Source of the DNA: Rothia mucilaginosa
GTDB taxonomy: Bacteria > Actinomycetota > Actinomycetes > Actinomycetales > Micrococcaceae
Assembly (NCBI RefSeq): GCF_901875305.1
Contig: NZ_CABFLY010000006.1
Location: forward strand, 1 to 64,000
Length of the DNA: 64,000 nt
Direction of reading: 5' to 3'
Positions 8,857-17,267 of the stretch are shown piece after piece. Numbering within the stretch: position 1 is the first letter of the stretch; each line of letters starts with the position of its first letter. The notes beneath the pieces were generated by a model that was not told the DNA's origin, did no database searches, and saw only the letters and a program-made list of their open reading frames with translations. The translations under genes were made by a program, and so were the position numbers.

Positions 8857-8898
8857 GGCACCGGTTCCCTCCCCAGGACAAGGGAGGGGGCCGGTGCC
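8857..8898 (+). terminator. hairpin after first surface-protein gene
   Basis: GGCACCGG ... CCGGTGCC with an inner CCCTCCC/GGGAGGG stem gives a long GC-rich hairpin. No clear T run follows, so it may be a partial terminator or an RNA-stability element. Confidence 0.5.
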
Positions 8899-8990
8899 CC
8901 TCCAACCACTCGGGTCACGACCCGCTGAACAGCACCCACACGAACCGCGTAGCGTTCAGCTTCGACCCCGGTAATTTTGAAAGGACCACC

Positions 8991-10013
8991 ATGCGTGCAC
9001 CTTTTTCGGGAGCCCCGAAGGCGTCCCTGACTGCTAAGGCACTGACCGCCTGCGCCGCCGCCACCCTTGCGCTCGGCCTGGGCGTTGGCACCGCATCCGC
9101 TCTGCCTCCGGGCGGTGCAAAGGCATCGACCCCCGGCACCTCTTCGACCGTTTCCTCATCGGTGAGTGAGCACGGCGTGATTTCCTTTAGCGTGAGCGGT
9201 TTCCCCGCGAATACTGTGGTGTCTGTGAAGGTTGATGACGGTAGCCTCTGCCCCTCCGATGCGGCACAGGGCGCTTGCGTAGTGCACCAGCAGATGACCG
9301 ATGGCAACGGCAACGTCTCCGGTTCCTTCATTCTGCCGGATGTGGGCGCTGGTACTCACACCCTGCGTTTCCTTGCAACTGGTGAGAAGCATGACAAGGA
9401 CGGCAAGTACCTGGGCACCGAGGCGTACAGCAACCGTAGCCCCGAGTTCACCGTGGTGGGTGAGGGCGGTTCGGATAACTCGTCCTCGAACTCTTCGGGT
9501 TCTTCCTCGAACCGTGGCTCTTCCAGCTCGAAGAGCAACGGTGGTTCCTCGAATGGCGGCTCGAACTCTAACAGCTCCGACTCTGCAGACGATGCCCAGG
9601 GCTCTAACGATTCCAACGAATCCTCCGCCAATGGCAGCTCGAATGGTTCGGCAGGCGGTGCGGCTGATACTGAGACCGTGTACACCGACGCTGACGGCAA
9701 CACCATTACCAAGGAAGAGTACGACCGCTTGAATGCGGAAGCTGCCTCCGGTACCTCCGGTTCTTCCGCTGCGCCTGCTGCTTCGGCTTCTGCAGGTGCT
9801 CAGAAGAAGGCGAGCGCTTCGGCGAGTGCATCCTCTTCGGCTGTTGCGCGTGGTACTGCATCGAGCCCGAGCGCTTCGGCATCGAACTCCGCTAACACCG
9901 CATCCACCGTGCAGACCGTGACTTACGGTGCTGCATTTCCGTGGGTTGGCGTGGTGGTTCTAGGCGTGAGCCTGGTAGCCGCCGCTGTACTGCTGGTAGC
10001 CCGTAAGCGCTAA
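8991..10013 (+). CDS. Ser-rich membrane-anchored surface protein, function unknown
   Basis: 340 residues. A Sec signal peptide (about 1-37, cleavage near TASA|LP) precedes one Ig-like beta-sandwich of about 120 residues. It has two cysteines (LCPSD and GACVV) placed to form a disulphide. A long Ser/Asn/Gly-rich then Ala/Ser-rich stalk (about 155-310) and a C-terminal membrane helix (WVGVVVLGVSLVAAAVLLV) with the tail ARKR complete it. The architecture repeats that of the gene before it, though the sequences differ. The start follows GAAAGGA. Linked to siderophore transport by position only; ligand unknown. Confidence 0.7.
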   Translation: MRAPFSGAPKASLTAKALTACAAATLALGLGVGTASALPPGGAKASTPGTSSTVSSSVSEHGVISFSVSGFPANTVVSVKVDDGSLCPSDAAQGACVVHQQMTDGNGNVSGSFILPDVGAGTHTLRFLATGEKHDKDGKYLGTEAYSNRSPEFTVVGEGGSDNSSSNSSGSSSNRGSSSSKSNGGSSNGGSNSNSSDSADDAQGSNDSNESSANGSSNGSAGGAADTETVYTDADGNTITKEEYDRLNAEAASGTSGSSAAPAASASAGAQKKASASASASSSAVARGTASSPSASASNSANTASTVQTVTYGAAFPWVGVVVLGVSLVAAAVLLVARKR

Positions 10014-10020
10014 AACTTAA

Positions 10021-10066
10021 CGTCGGATGCGGGTGGGGGAGCACCCTGCCCGCTCCGGCGTTTCTC
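10021..10066 (+). terminator. hairpin before the permease genes
   Basis: CGTCGGA...GCGGG pairs imperfectly with CCCGC-TCCGGCG around a GC-rich core, followed by TTTCTC. It probably separates the surface-protein transcript from the permease operon, at least partly. Confidence 0.5.
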
Positions 10067-10159
10067 TCGTTATCTACCGGTGTGCCGGGTACCCCTCGCA
10101 TGGCGTGGGTGTGCCGGGTGCGCCTCCTTAGTTTTCTTGTATCGAGCATAAGGAGCATA

Positions 10160-11227
10160 GTGGCCCGCACGAGCTCATTGTCCCGAGGTGTTCAGCAGGA
10201 GAGTACGTCCCGTCAGAGGTCTGTGATTCAGGGGCAGAAGTTGGGCAAGCGCCTGGCTTTTCTGTTCTTGTTTGCGGTGCTTTTGGTGGGGGCTGTGGCT
10301 GCTTCTTTGCTGTTTGGGTCGAATAATCTTCCGCCGGATCAGGTTCTGGCTGTTTTCAATGGCACTGCTTCTGAGCAGGCTCAGACGATTGTGATGGAGC
10401 AGCGTATTCCGCGTACCCTGGTGGGTCTTGCGGCGGGTGCGGCGTTGGCGGTTGCCGGTTCGTTGATGCAGTCGTTGACTCGTAACCCGCTGGCTGAGCC
10501 CGGCCTGATGGGTGTGAACGCTGGCGCCTCGGTGGCTGTGATCGCTTCCGTGGTGGCGTTCGGCGTGATGGGTATTTGGCAGTATATGATCGCTGCGACG
10601 ATTGGTGGCGCGCTGGCCGCGGTGCTGGTGTATACGCTGGGTCGTGGCCGTGACGGGTCGATTGTGAAGCTGGCGTTGGCGGGTGTGGCGATTTCTGCCG
10701 CGCTGTCGGCGCTTGCGCAGGGCTTGTTGCTGGCTAATCAGGATGCGTATAACGAGTTCCGTCTGTGGGTTTCCGGTTCTCTGGAGGGCCGCGGTATGGG
10801 TATCGTTTCGACTGTTGGTCCCGTGATTGTGGTGGGCGTGCTGATTGCTTTTGTGGTGGCCCCAGCTATTAACGCCCTGGGCATGGGCGAGGAGGCGGCC
10901 ACGAGCCTGGGCGTGAGCGTACGTACTACGCAGAATCTGACCTTGCTGTCGGTGACGGTGCTGGCGGGTGCGGCGACGGCGGCGGTGGGTCCGATTGGTT
11001 TTGTGGGTTTGGCGGTGCCGTTTGTGGTGCGTGCTCTGCTTGGTAATGATGTGCGCTGGGTGAACTATGGTTCGGCTCTGCTGGGGCCGGTGTGGCTGCT
11101 GGGCGCGGATATTCTGGCGCGCGTGCTGGTGGCTCCGCAGGAGACGCAGGCGGGTATCGTGGCGACTCTGGCGGGTGCTCCGGTCTTCCTGTTCTTGATG
11201 ACCCGTCGCAAGGTGGAGGCGCTCTGA
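10160..11227 (+). CDS. fepD: FecCD-family iron-siderophore ABC transporter permease (first subunit)
   Basis: Polytopic membrane protein of 355 residues. The start chosen is the GTG at 10160, four bases after AAGGAG; an upstream in-frame GTG has no ribosome site. Family hallmarks are visible: QRIPRTLVGLAAGAALAVAG, MQSLTRNPLAEPGLMGVNAGAS and, near the end, GPIGFVGLAVPFVVR. It forms the import channel with the next gene. Its stop overlaps the next start (TGATG). Codons are richer in G/T-ending triplets (TTG, GCG, GGT) than those of the receptor gene. Confidence 0.92.
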   Translation: MARTSSLSRGVQQESTSRQRSVIQGQKLGKRLAFLFLFAVLLVGAVAASLLFGSNNLPPDQVLAVFNGTASEQAQTIVMEQRIPRTLVGLAAGAALAVAGSLMQSLTRNPLAEPGLMGVNAGASVAVIASVVAFGVMGIWQYMIAATIGGALAAVLVYTLGRGRDGSIVKLALAGVAISAALSALAQGLLLANQDAYNEFRLWVSGSLEGRGMGIVSTVGPVIVVGVLIAFVVAPAINALGMGEEAATSLGVSVRTTQNLTLLSVTVLAGAATAAVGPIGFVGLAVPFVVRALLGNDVRWVNYGSALLGPVWLLGADILARVLVAPQETQAGIVATLAGAPVFLFLMTRRKVEAL

Positions 11228-12354
11228 TGTCGAATAGTTCTGTTTCGGCGCGTTCTGCGTCGACTGTTTCCTCGGCTGCCGTTTCCACGGCTACAGAGGC
11301 GGGGTATCCCCGCCGCGGTCGTGACCTGGGTGGTCGTCCCGTTCTGACGGTGCGCGGGCCGCTCAGTGCGCAGGTTCCGTGGCGCGTGGTCATTCTGAAT
11401 GTGATTTTGGTAGCGGTTATTATTTCGCTGGCTTTCTGGGGCATGCTACAGGGTGACTACAAGCTCGCCCCTGAGAAGGTTATTCCGGCGCTTTTGGGTG
11501 AGGGTAAGCCGATTGCGGTGACTTTTGCTCAGCAGCGTGCGGCGCGCATCGTGGCGGCTCTTCTGGTGGGCGCCGCGTTGGGCCTGTCGGGTTCTATTTT
11601 CCAGGTCATTTCGGGTAATGCCCTGGGCTCGCCGGATATTATCGGTTTCACGAACGGCGCGGCCACCGGTGCTCTGCTACAGATTATTGTGTTCAATTCC
11701 GGGCCTGTGGAGGTTGCGCTGGGCGCGGTGATTGGCGGCCTGGCGACTTCGATTCTTGTGTGGTTGATGACGCGCAATACGGGTCTGTACGGTTTCCGCC
11801 TGGTGCTGGTGGGTATCGGTGTGGGTTCGACCCTGGCGGCCTTCAATGCGCTGCTGGTTGTGCGAGCCTCGCTGACGCAGGCGCAGACGGCGGCTTCGTG
11901 GCTGGCCGGCTCGCTGAATGACATGACTTGGGAGCGCACGTACTCGTTGTTGGGCCTGTTGCTGGTCGTGACTCCGCTGTTGCTGATGCTGGTTCGTCCG
12001 CTGGGCGCCATTCGTTTTGGTGATCAGGTGGCTTCCGGTTTGGGCGTGAGTGTGGACTCTTATCGTGTTGCAGCCCTCTTTATTGGTGTGCTTTTGGTCT
12101 CATTGGCGACCGCGACGACCGGCCCTATTGCCTTCGTGGCTTTGGCCGCGCCGCATATTGCGAAGAGCCTGGGGCGCATCGGCGGGGTGGGTTTTACCTC
12201 CTCGGCATTGATGGGTGCGCTCATGGTGCTCGGGTCTGATCTCATAGGCCGATTCGCCATTTCGGGACGCATCATTCAGGTGGGTGTGGTGACCGGCGCG
12301 ATTGGTGGTCTCTACCTGATTTATCTGATTTATCGTGAAAGGACGAGGAGCTAG
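11227..12354 (+). CDS. fepG: FecCD-family iron-siderophore ABC transporter permease (second subunit)
   Basis: The start is the ATG overlapping the previous stop, giving 375 residues. An N-terminal hydrophilic stretch of about 50 residues precedes the first helix. Family motifs are QQRAARIVAALLVGAALGLSG, VISGNALGSPDIIGFTNGAA and TGPIAFVALAAPHIAKSLG, the last being the loop that contacts the ATPase. It pairs with the upstream permease as a heterodimer. The ATPase gene overlaps its stop by one base, so three subunits are translationally linked. Confidence 0.92.
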   Translation: MSNSSVSARSASTVSSAAVSTATEAGYPRRGRDLGGRPVLTVRGPLSAQVPWRVVILNVILVAVIISLAFWGMLQGDYKLAPEKVIPALLGEGKPIAVTFAQQRAARIVAALLVGAALGLSGSIFQVISGNALGSPDIIGFTNGAATGALLQIIVFNSGPVEVALGAVIGGLATSILVWLMTRNTGLYGFRLVLVGIGVGSTLAAFNALLVVRASLTQAQTAASWLAGSLNDMTWERTYSLLGLLLVVTPLLLMLVRPLGAIRFGDQVASGLGVSVDSYRVAALFIGVLLVSLATATTGPIAFVALAAPHIAKSLGRIGGVGFTSSALMGALMVLGSDLIGRFAISGRIIQVGVVTGAIGGLYLIYLIYRERTRS

Positions 12355-13202
12355 TGAGCACGAAGACTAGCGTGACCAGCCGCCTTGAGGGTGAGCAGAT
12401 GGTGGTGGCCTATGGCGAACACACGGTGCTCAACGGGGTGGATTTTCAGGTTCCGGAGGGTGAACTGACCGTTATTTTGGGTCCGAATGCCTGCGGTAAA
12501 TCGACGACTTTGAAGGCTCTGGCCCGCGTGAATCCGCTGAAAGAAGGCGAAGTTCGCCTGGATGGCACGCCGTTGCCGCAGATGAAGTCTCGGGCTATCG
12601 CTAAGATCCTGGCGATGCTCCCGCAGACTCCGGAAGCGCCCAGTGGCGTGACCGTGGCTGACGTCGTGGCGCGCGGACGCTACCCGCATCAGTCGCTGTT
12701 GCGGTCCTGGTCTGAGGAGGACGAACGGGCCTGTGTGGAGGCGATGAAGGCGGCGAATGTTCTGGAACTTGCGGAGCGTCCGATTGAGGCACTTTCGGGC
12801 GGTCAGCGTCAGCGTGTGTGGATTGCTATGACTCTCGCGCAGCAGACCCCGCTGATTCTGCTCGATGAGCCGACGACCTATCTGGACATCACCCATCAGA
12901 TTGAAGTGCTGAACCTGACGAAAAAATTGCATGCTGAGGGTCGAACTGTTGCCGTGGTGTTGCATGACCTGAACCTCGCTTTCAGGTATGCTACTCATGT
13001 TGTGTTAATGAAGCAGGGACGGATTATCGCTCAAGGTGATCCTCGTGCAATAATTACACCAGAGCTAATTCAGGAAGTTTTTGATCTTCAGTCGATCATT
13101 ATTCCTGATCCATGCACTGGAACTCCTTTGGTGATTCCGAAGGAGCACCAGGATATCCATATTGCCGCTGATGGTATTTCGGCGGCCCGCGAAAGCAAAT
13201 AG
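12354..13202 (+). CDS. fepC: iron-siderophore ABC transporter ATP-binding protein
   Basis: Cytoplasmic ATPase of 282 residues that powers ferric siderophore import. Walker A is GPNACGKST (43-51), the signature is LSGGQRQR (about 146), Walker B is LILLDEPTTYLD, and the switch His lies in VLHDLNLAFRYATH. GTG start overlaps the permease stop. From about 12990 to the end, codon choice becomes AT-richer (GAA, ATT, CCT, ACT, CAT) than in the first two thirds and in neighbouring genes. The protein family match nevertheless continues to a normal C-terminus. Confidence 0.93.
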   Translation: MSTKTSVTSRLEGEQMVVAYGEHTVLNGVDFQVPEGELTVILGPNACGKSTTLKALARVNPLKEGEVRLDGTPLPQMKSRAIAKILAMLPQTPEAPSGVTVADVVARGRYPHQSLLRSWSEEDERACVEAMKAANVLELAERPIEALSGGQRQRVWIAMTLAQQTPLILLDEPTTYLDITHQIEVLNLTKKLHAEGRTVAVVLHDLNLAFRYATHVVLMKQGRIIAQGDPRAIITPELIQEVFDLQSIIIPDPCTGTPLVIPKEHQDIHIAADGISAARESK

Positions 13203-13599
13203 TTTTCGCCCCTAAGCCGCGTGGGAGTTGGCACCAGCCGTATCTATACGGAGGGAAACGCCGGGCAATGCGCTCTGCAGCTAGCGAGAGGATCTGAGGG
13301 ACCCAGGATCCCCTGCGCGTAGGGCGCCTACCCAGCGCTCGCCCGTCTTTGACGCATGAACGGATCCGAGCACTGGGTAGGTTCCATTTCTTATGGGAAT
13401 CCCGCACGTAAGGCACCGGGACTGCCGCATGAGACGTACGTTGTTACGTTTGATGCATGGTCTCGGTGCCTTACGTGTTTCTGTGCCTTGGGTGATTGCT
13501 GGGGCGGCTTTTTCGGGGGATGTTTTTCTTCTCTCGTATGACGTCATATTTTTGTTCGCTATTTCGTTCAGGTTTGGGTTAGGGATACCATAGAGTGAG
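13203..13599. other. non-coding stretch with two inverted repeats between transport and biosynthesis genes
   Basis: No convincing gene. It holds an imperfect inverted repeat (CTACCCAGCGCTCG at 13328-13341 against CGAGCACTGGGTAG at 13367-13380) and a perfect 14-base one at 13405-13477. Composition is mixed, and the last 100 bases are T-rich. It could be the end of the transport operon, a degraded mobile element, or both. Confidence 0.5.
13405..13477. repeat. perfect 14-bp inverted repeat
   Basis: CACGTAAGGCACCG (13405-13418) and its exact reverse complement (13464-13477) enclose 45 bases that can pair further. TTTCTG follows on the forward strand. It may act as a terminator for fepC or be the relic of small element ends. 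Confidence 0.6.
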
Positions 13600-13618
13600 G
13601 TAGGGGAGGCTAACTAAT
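13600..13618 (+). promoter_or_regulatory. DtxR/IdeR-like iron box upstream of the siderophore esterase/biosynthesis genes
   Basis: The 19 bases GTAGGGGAGGCTAACTAAT match TTAGGTTAGGCTAACCTAA at 13 positions, including the unbroken core AGGCTAAC. A -10-like TACCAT lies at 13586-13591, so the box would cover the transcription start. Repression when iron is plentiful is inferred from DtxR/IdeR behaviour in other actinobacteria. Confidence 0.6.
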
Positions 13619-13734
13619 ACTGACGTTCCTCCTCACCGTTGAAGGAGTACTACATCACGCTACGTTGCTCACGCGCAATATCACCGATGAGGAGGCATGG
13701 ACAGGGCCTGCACGACCCCGAATCCGAAAGCACC

Positions 13735-15138
13735 ATGGATAGCGCAAACACCACGCAGACTGACCCCACGCGGGCAGGCATGACGTTGACCGCCGCCCCG
13801 CAGGTCGCAGAGAAGACCCCCGCACAGCAGGTTCGCCCGACCCCGCCGAAGACCCCGCGTCCCGAGCCAGCACCGCGTGTGGACAGCCCCCTCATCACCG
13901 GTCTGATTGCCGAGGCTGTGAGCCCCGAAGAGCTGAACGCCCGCATCGTCGAGGTTGTTTCTGAAGGTACCCCCATCATTGAGCCGGTGGTGCGCCCCGA
14001 CGGCACCGTGGATGAGTCCGAGCGCATCGCGACCTTCCTGTACCGCAACGAGCAGGCCGAACAGGTGCTCATGTTCATCAACCGCCTCACCGATGAGAAG
14101 AACCTTGACCGTTCCCTCATGACCCGCATCGAGGGCACTGGCTGGTGGCAGCTGAGCATGCAGATGGAAACCACCTGGCGTGCCTCCTACAACTTCTTGC
14201 CGGCGCTGCCTGGCGAGCGCCCCGTCTGGCTGGGTGACGACGACCAGGTGCGCCTGCGCGCCGCCTTGGACTCCGGTGAGGGCGACCCGCTGAACCCCGA
14301 GACTGTGTGCAACCGCATCGGCCGATGCATGGGCGTGGTGCAGCTGGAGGACGCCCCCGTTCAGGAGTTCCTGCTGACCCAGGCAGAGATTGACGAGCTG
14401 CCCGAACCCGAATGGATGCACACCCCCGACGGTCACCGCTACGTTCTGGGCCGCGTGGGTGAGCCCGGCCCCGATTCCCCGCTCTTCGTACAATTCGACG
14501 GCGAGATGTGGTTCAGCCAGGGCATGGAGCAGACTCTCAACCGTGCCTACGAGGCGGGCCGTATTCCTTCGATGCACGTGTTCTTCCTGCACTCGGGCGG
14601 CCGTGAGAACCGCTGGAAGGAACTCAACGGCGACAACCCGATTGGCGACTACCTGGCCGATGTGGCCTTCCCGCACCTGCGCAAGGTGCACGGCATTCAG
14701 ACCGACCCCGGCAACATTATCGTGAACGGCCAGTCTCTGGGTGGCCTGTCCTCGCTGCTGGCGGTGTTTACCCGCCCCGAGGCCTTCGGCGGCGCAATCG
14801 CCCAGTCCTCCTCGCTGTGGCAGCCGCAGGTCATGGATTGTCTGAAGGAGCTGGAAGCCGCCGGTGAGTTGGACCGTCTGAGCCACCTGAAGGTTGAGAT
14901 TGAGGTGGGTGAGCAGGAGTGGATTCTGGTGCCTCCGCATCGCGAGTTGCGCAAGTATGCTGAGGAACACCACCTCGATAACCTTCGCTTCAACACCTTC
15001 AACGGCGGTCATGACTACGCCTGCTGGCGTGGCGCTATCGTGCCGAGCCTGGAGTGCCTCATGTCTTCGTGCGCCGCGGACCATCCCGAGTGCGTATCGT
15101 ACTGCCTGCGTCGCGAAATATCCCGCCGGGTCGCATAA
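13735..15138 (+). CDS. fes: enterochelin esterase (Fes-like) ferric siderophore hydrolase
   Basis: Cytoplasmic esterase that would open the imported trilactone siderophore to release iron. After about 130 unremarkable residues comes a Fes N-terminal-type domain (WRASYNFLPALPGERP...), then an alpha/beta hydrolase with nucleophile GQSLGG (Ser334 from this start) and His426 in NGGHDYACWR. Both fit the Fes/IroE family. The start is uncertain: ATG 13735 has a weak GAAAG 4 bases upstream, ATG 13687 has none, and the GAAGGAG at 13641-13647 is followed by no standard start at normal distance. It is the first gene after the iron box. Confidence 0.85.
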   Translation: MDSANTTQTDPTRAGMTLTAAPQVAEKTPAQQVRPTPPKTPRPEPAPRVDSPLITGLIAEAVSPEELNARIVEVVSEGTPIIEPVVRPDGTVDESERIATFLYRNEQAEQVLMFINRLTDEKNLDRSLMTRIEGTGWWQLSMQMETTWRASYNFLPALPGERPVWLGDDDQVRLRAALDSGEGDPLNPETVCNRIGRCMGVVQLEDAPVQEFLLTQAEIDELPEPEWMHTPDGHRYVLGRVGEPGPDSPLFVQFDGEMWFSQGMEQTLNRAYEAGRIPSMHVFFLHSGGRENRWKELNGDNPIGDYLADVAFPHLRKVHGIQTDPGNIIVNGQSLGGLSSLLAVFTRPEAFGGAIAQSSSLWQPQVMDCLKELEAAGELDRLSHLKVEIEVGEQEWILVPPHRELRKYAEEHHLDNLRFNTFNGGHDYACWRGAIVPSLECLMSSCAADHPECVSYCLRREISRRVA

Positions 15139-15152
15139 CCCTGAACTGTACC

Positions 15153-15200
15153 GGGGCGGGACCCCGCTCGCTCGTGTACGTTGCGAGTGAGGGCCCGCCC
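15153..15200 (+). other. GC-rich hairpin between fes and entE
   Basis: GGGCGGGACCCCGCTCGC... pairs imperfectly with GCGAGTGAGGGCCCGCCC. There is no T run. It may tune expression of entE relative to fes. Confidence 0.4.
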
Positions 15201-15246
15201 TCGCGCTATGCTCATCGTAGAGACCACAACACAGAAAACGAGAGAA

Positions 15247-16950
15247 ATGACTGTAGTAGAACGCAGCCCGCTTGCCGAGACTCCTCTCATCCCCGAGTCT
15301 TTTGCCGCGAAGTACCGCGAGGCTGGCTACTGGATTGACCAGACCATCCCCGAGTTCCTGCTGGACGCCTGCCGCGCAAAGCCGCACTTCCCGGCGCTGG
15401 TCGCGCTTTCGCACGCGCAGCTTACTGAGGACGGCAAGCCCCAGCAGATTCGCCTCTCCTACGGTGAGCTGGAGGCGGCCGGCCGCGCCGCTGCGGCGCG
15501 CCTCGTGAAGGCTGGCGTGCAGCCCGGCGACCGCGTGCTGTTGCAGCTGGGTAACACCGCCGAGTACCTGGTGTACCTGCTGGGTATCTTCTGGGCGGCG
15601 GCGTTGCCAGTTTTCTGCCTGCCGCAGCACCGCACCACCGAGCTCGTGCACTTTGCGACCCGCACCGATGCGGCGGCGCATGTGTTCTCCTCGTTGACCC
15701 CCGGCGCCGATTTCACCGCCCTGCATGAGGACGTTGCCGCCGAGTTGCTCAAGAACTCCCTGGAGCCGCCGGTCGCCATTGACGTTGCGGAGCCGCTAAC
15801 CCCGCTGACCGAAGAAGAGCTCGCTGAAGAGTTCGTGCCCGGCGTCATCCAGAACACCGAGAAGACCCTCGCGAGCGAGCAGGTGGCGTTCCTGCAGCTC
15901 TCCGGCGGTACGACCGGCATCTCGAAGCTGATTCCTCGTACCCACGCCGCCTACCTGTACTCAGTGCGCGGCTCGGTGGACATCTGCAAGCTGAACAACA
16001 ACACGACCATGCTCGTGGTGCTGCCCGCCGCCCACAACTTCACGATGAGCTCGCCTGGCATCCTGGGCGTCATGTGCGCCTCCGGCAAGCTTGTGTTCGC
16101 GGCCGACCCGTCTCCGCAGACCGCGTTCCACCTTATCGAGATGGAGGGTGTGACCACCTCCGCGCTGGTGCCGCCGCTGGCTCAGGCGTGGGTTGCCTCC
16201 GCGGAGAAGCGCGGCGTGTCCCTGCCCTCCTTGCAGACCCTGCAGGTGGGCGGCTCGAAGCTGGCACCAGCGGTTGCGGGCAAGATCGAGTCCGTGCTCG
16301 GTTGCACGGTTCAGCAGGTGTTCGGCATGGCAGAGGGCCTGGTGAACTACACCCGTTCGAACGACCCGATTGAGATGCGTCTGAACACGCAGGGCTACCC
16401 GATTAGCCCCGACGACGAGATTTTGATTGTTGACGATCAGGACCAGCCGGTTAAGCGCGGTGAGAGCGGTCACCTGCTCACCCGCGGCCCGTACACGATT
16501 CGCGGCTACTACCTGGAGGAGAACGCGAACCGCTACAGCTTCACCGAGGACGGCTACTACCGCACCGGCGACATTGTGCGCCTGGTGGCCGGCAAGTACA
16601 TCGAGGTCACCGGCCGCGCGAAGGACCAGATTAACCGTAACGGCGAGAAGATTGCCGTGGACGAAATCGAAGAGCTGGCGCTGACCCACCCCGACGTTTT
16701 TGACGCCGTGGCGCTGGGCATTCCGGATGAGACCGTGGGCGAGCGTGTGGGCCTGGTTATTGTGCCGCAGGAAGGCGCCGACCTGGGTGAGAACCCGCGC
16801 CGCACGATGCACGAGTTCTTCACCTCGAAGAAGCTCGCCGAGTTCAAGATCCCGGAGCGCGTGCAGGTTCTGCAGGAGCTGCCCACCACGAACGTGGGTA
16901 AGATTTCTCGCCGCGAGCTACGTGCCAAGCTGTCCGAGATTTTCGGTTAA
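15247..16950 (+). CDS. entE: 2,3-dihydroxybenzoate-AMP ligase (EntE type)
   Basis: Activates an aryl acid (2,3-dihydroxybenzoate in characterised homologues) as its adenylate and loads it on an aryl carrier protein. It has 567 residues from the ATG behind CGAGAG; an upstream in-frame codon at 15181 lacks a ribosome site. Signature motifs: SGGTTGISK (219-227), DGYYRTGDIVRL, the hinge GRAKDQINRNGEKI and the catalytic Lys552 in NVGKISRRELR. The segment LPAAHNFTMSSPG matches the aryl-acid-binding region of EntE/DhbE. The carrier protein gene follows 80 bases later. Confidence 0.93.
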   Translation: MTVVERSPLAETPLIPESFAAKYREAGYWIDQTIPEFLLDACRAKPHFPALVALSHAQLTEDGKPQQIRLSYGELEAAGRAAAARLVKAGVQPGDRVLLQLGNTAEYLVYLLGIFWAAALPVFCLPQHRTTELVHFATRTDAAAHVFSSLTPGADFTALHEDVAAELLKNSLEPPVAIDVAEPLTPLTEEELAEEFVPGVIQNTEKTLASEQVAFLQLSGGTTGISKLIPRTHAAYLYSVRGSVDICKLNNNTTMLVVLPAAHNFTMSSPGILGVMCASGKLVFAADPSPQTAFHLIEMEGVTTSALVPPLAQAWVASAEKRGVSLPSLQTLQVGGSKLAPAVAGKIESVLGCTVQQVFGMAEGLVNYTRSNDPIEMRLNTQGYPISPDDEILIVDDQDQPVKRGESGHLLTRGPYTIRGYYLEENANRYSFTEDGYYRTGDIVRLVAGKYIEVTGRAKDQINRNGEKIAVDEIEELALTHPDVFDAVALGIPDETVGERVGLVIVPQEGADLGENPRRTMHEFFTSKKLAEFKIPERVQVLQELPTTNVGKISRRELRAKLSEIFG

Positions 16951-17030
16951 GCACTTTTTGGTTATGCCGGCTACGCCCCGTTTCTTTGAGGGATTTTGAG
17001 CGATCCCGACCGACCCTGAAGAGGAGAAAA

Positions 17031-17258
17031 ATGTCCGCAATCGAGACCCTGCGCCCCATCCTGGCGAAGTACATTGTCGAGCCCGATTCCCTGCAGGCCG
17101 CCTTCGATGACCCGACCACCGAGCTGTTCTCGCTGGGCCTGGATTCGATGGGCTCCTTCGCTCTGCTCGACGACCTGGCCGCCGAGGGCGCCGTCATCGA
17201 GTTCACTGAGCTGGTGGAGAACCCGACCGTGGAGTTCATCGCCTCCCGCCTGGGCTAA
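17031..17258 (+). CDS. free-standing aryl carrier protein
   Basis: A 75-residue acyl-carrier-like protein with the phosphopantetheine site LGLDSMG (Ser39) and the helical pattern LRPILAKYI ... VEFIASRLG. It corresponds to the C-terminal carrier domain of EntB without the isochorismatase half. It would receive dihydroxybenzoate from EntE and present it to the condensation domain of EntF. The start follows GAGGAG 4 bases upstream. No isochorismatase gene is in the window, so precursor synthesis must come from elsewhere. Confidence 0.88.
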   Translation: MSAIETLRPILAKYIVEPDSLQAAFDDPTTELFSLGLDSMGSFALLDDLAAEGAVIEFTELVENPTVEFIASRLG

Positions 17259-17267
17259 GCGTTACCG

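Noticed and set aside
7292..10013. Sortase (LPxTG) anchoring of the two surface proteins
   Set aside because: Neither C-terminus contains LPxTG or a close variant before the membrane helix.
13281..13547. Small genes in the fepC-fes gap on either strand
   Set aside because: They coincide with the inverted repeats, have no ribosome site and show no protein-like composition.
13681..15726. 681-codon reverse-strand frame opposite the Fes and EntE genes
   Set aside because: Low-information His/Gln/Val/Gly-rich translation spanning two real genes; antisense shadow.
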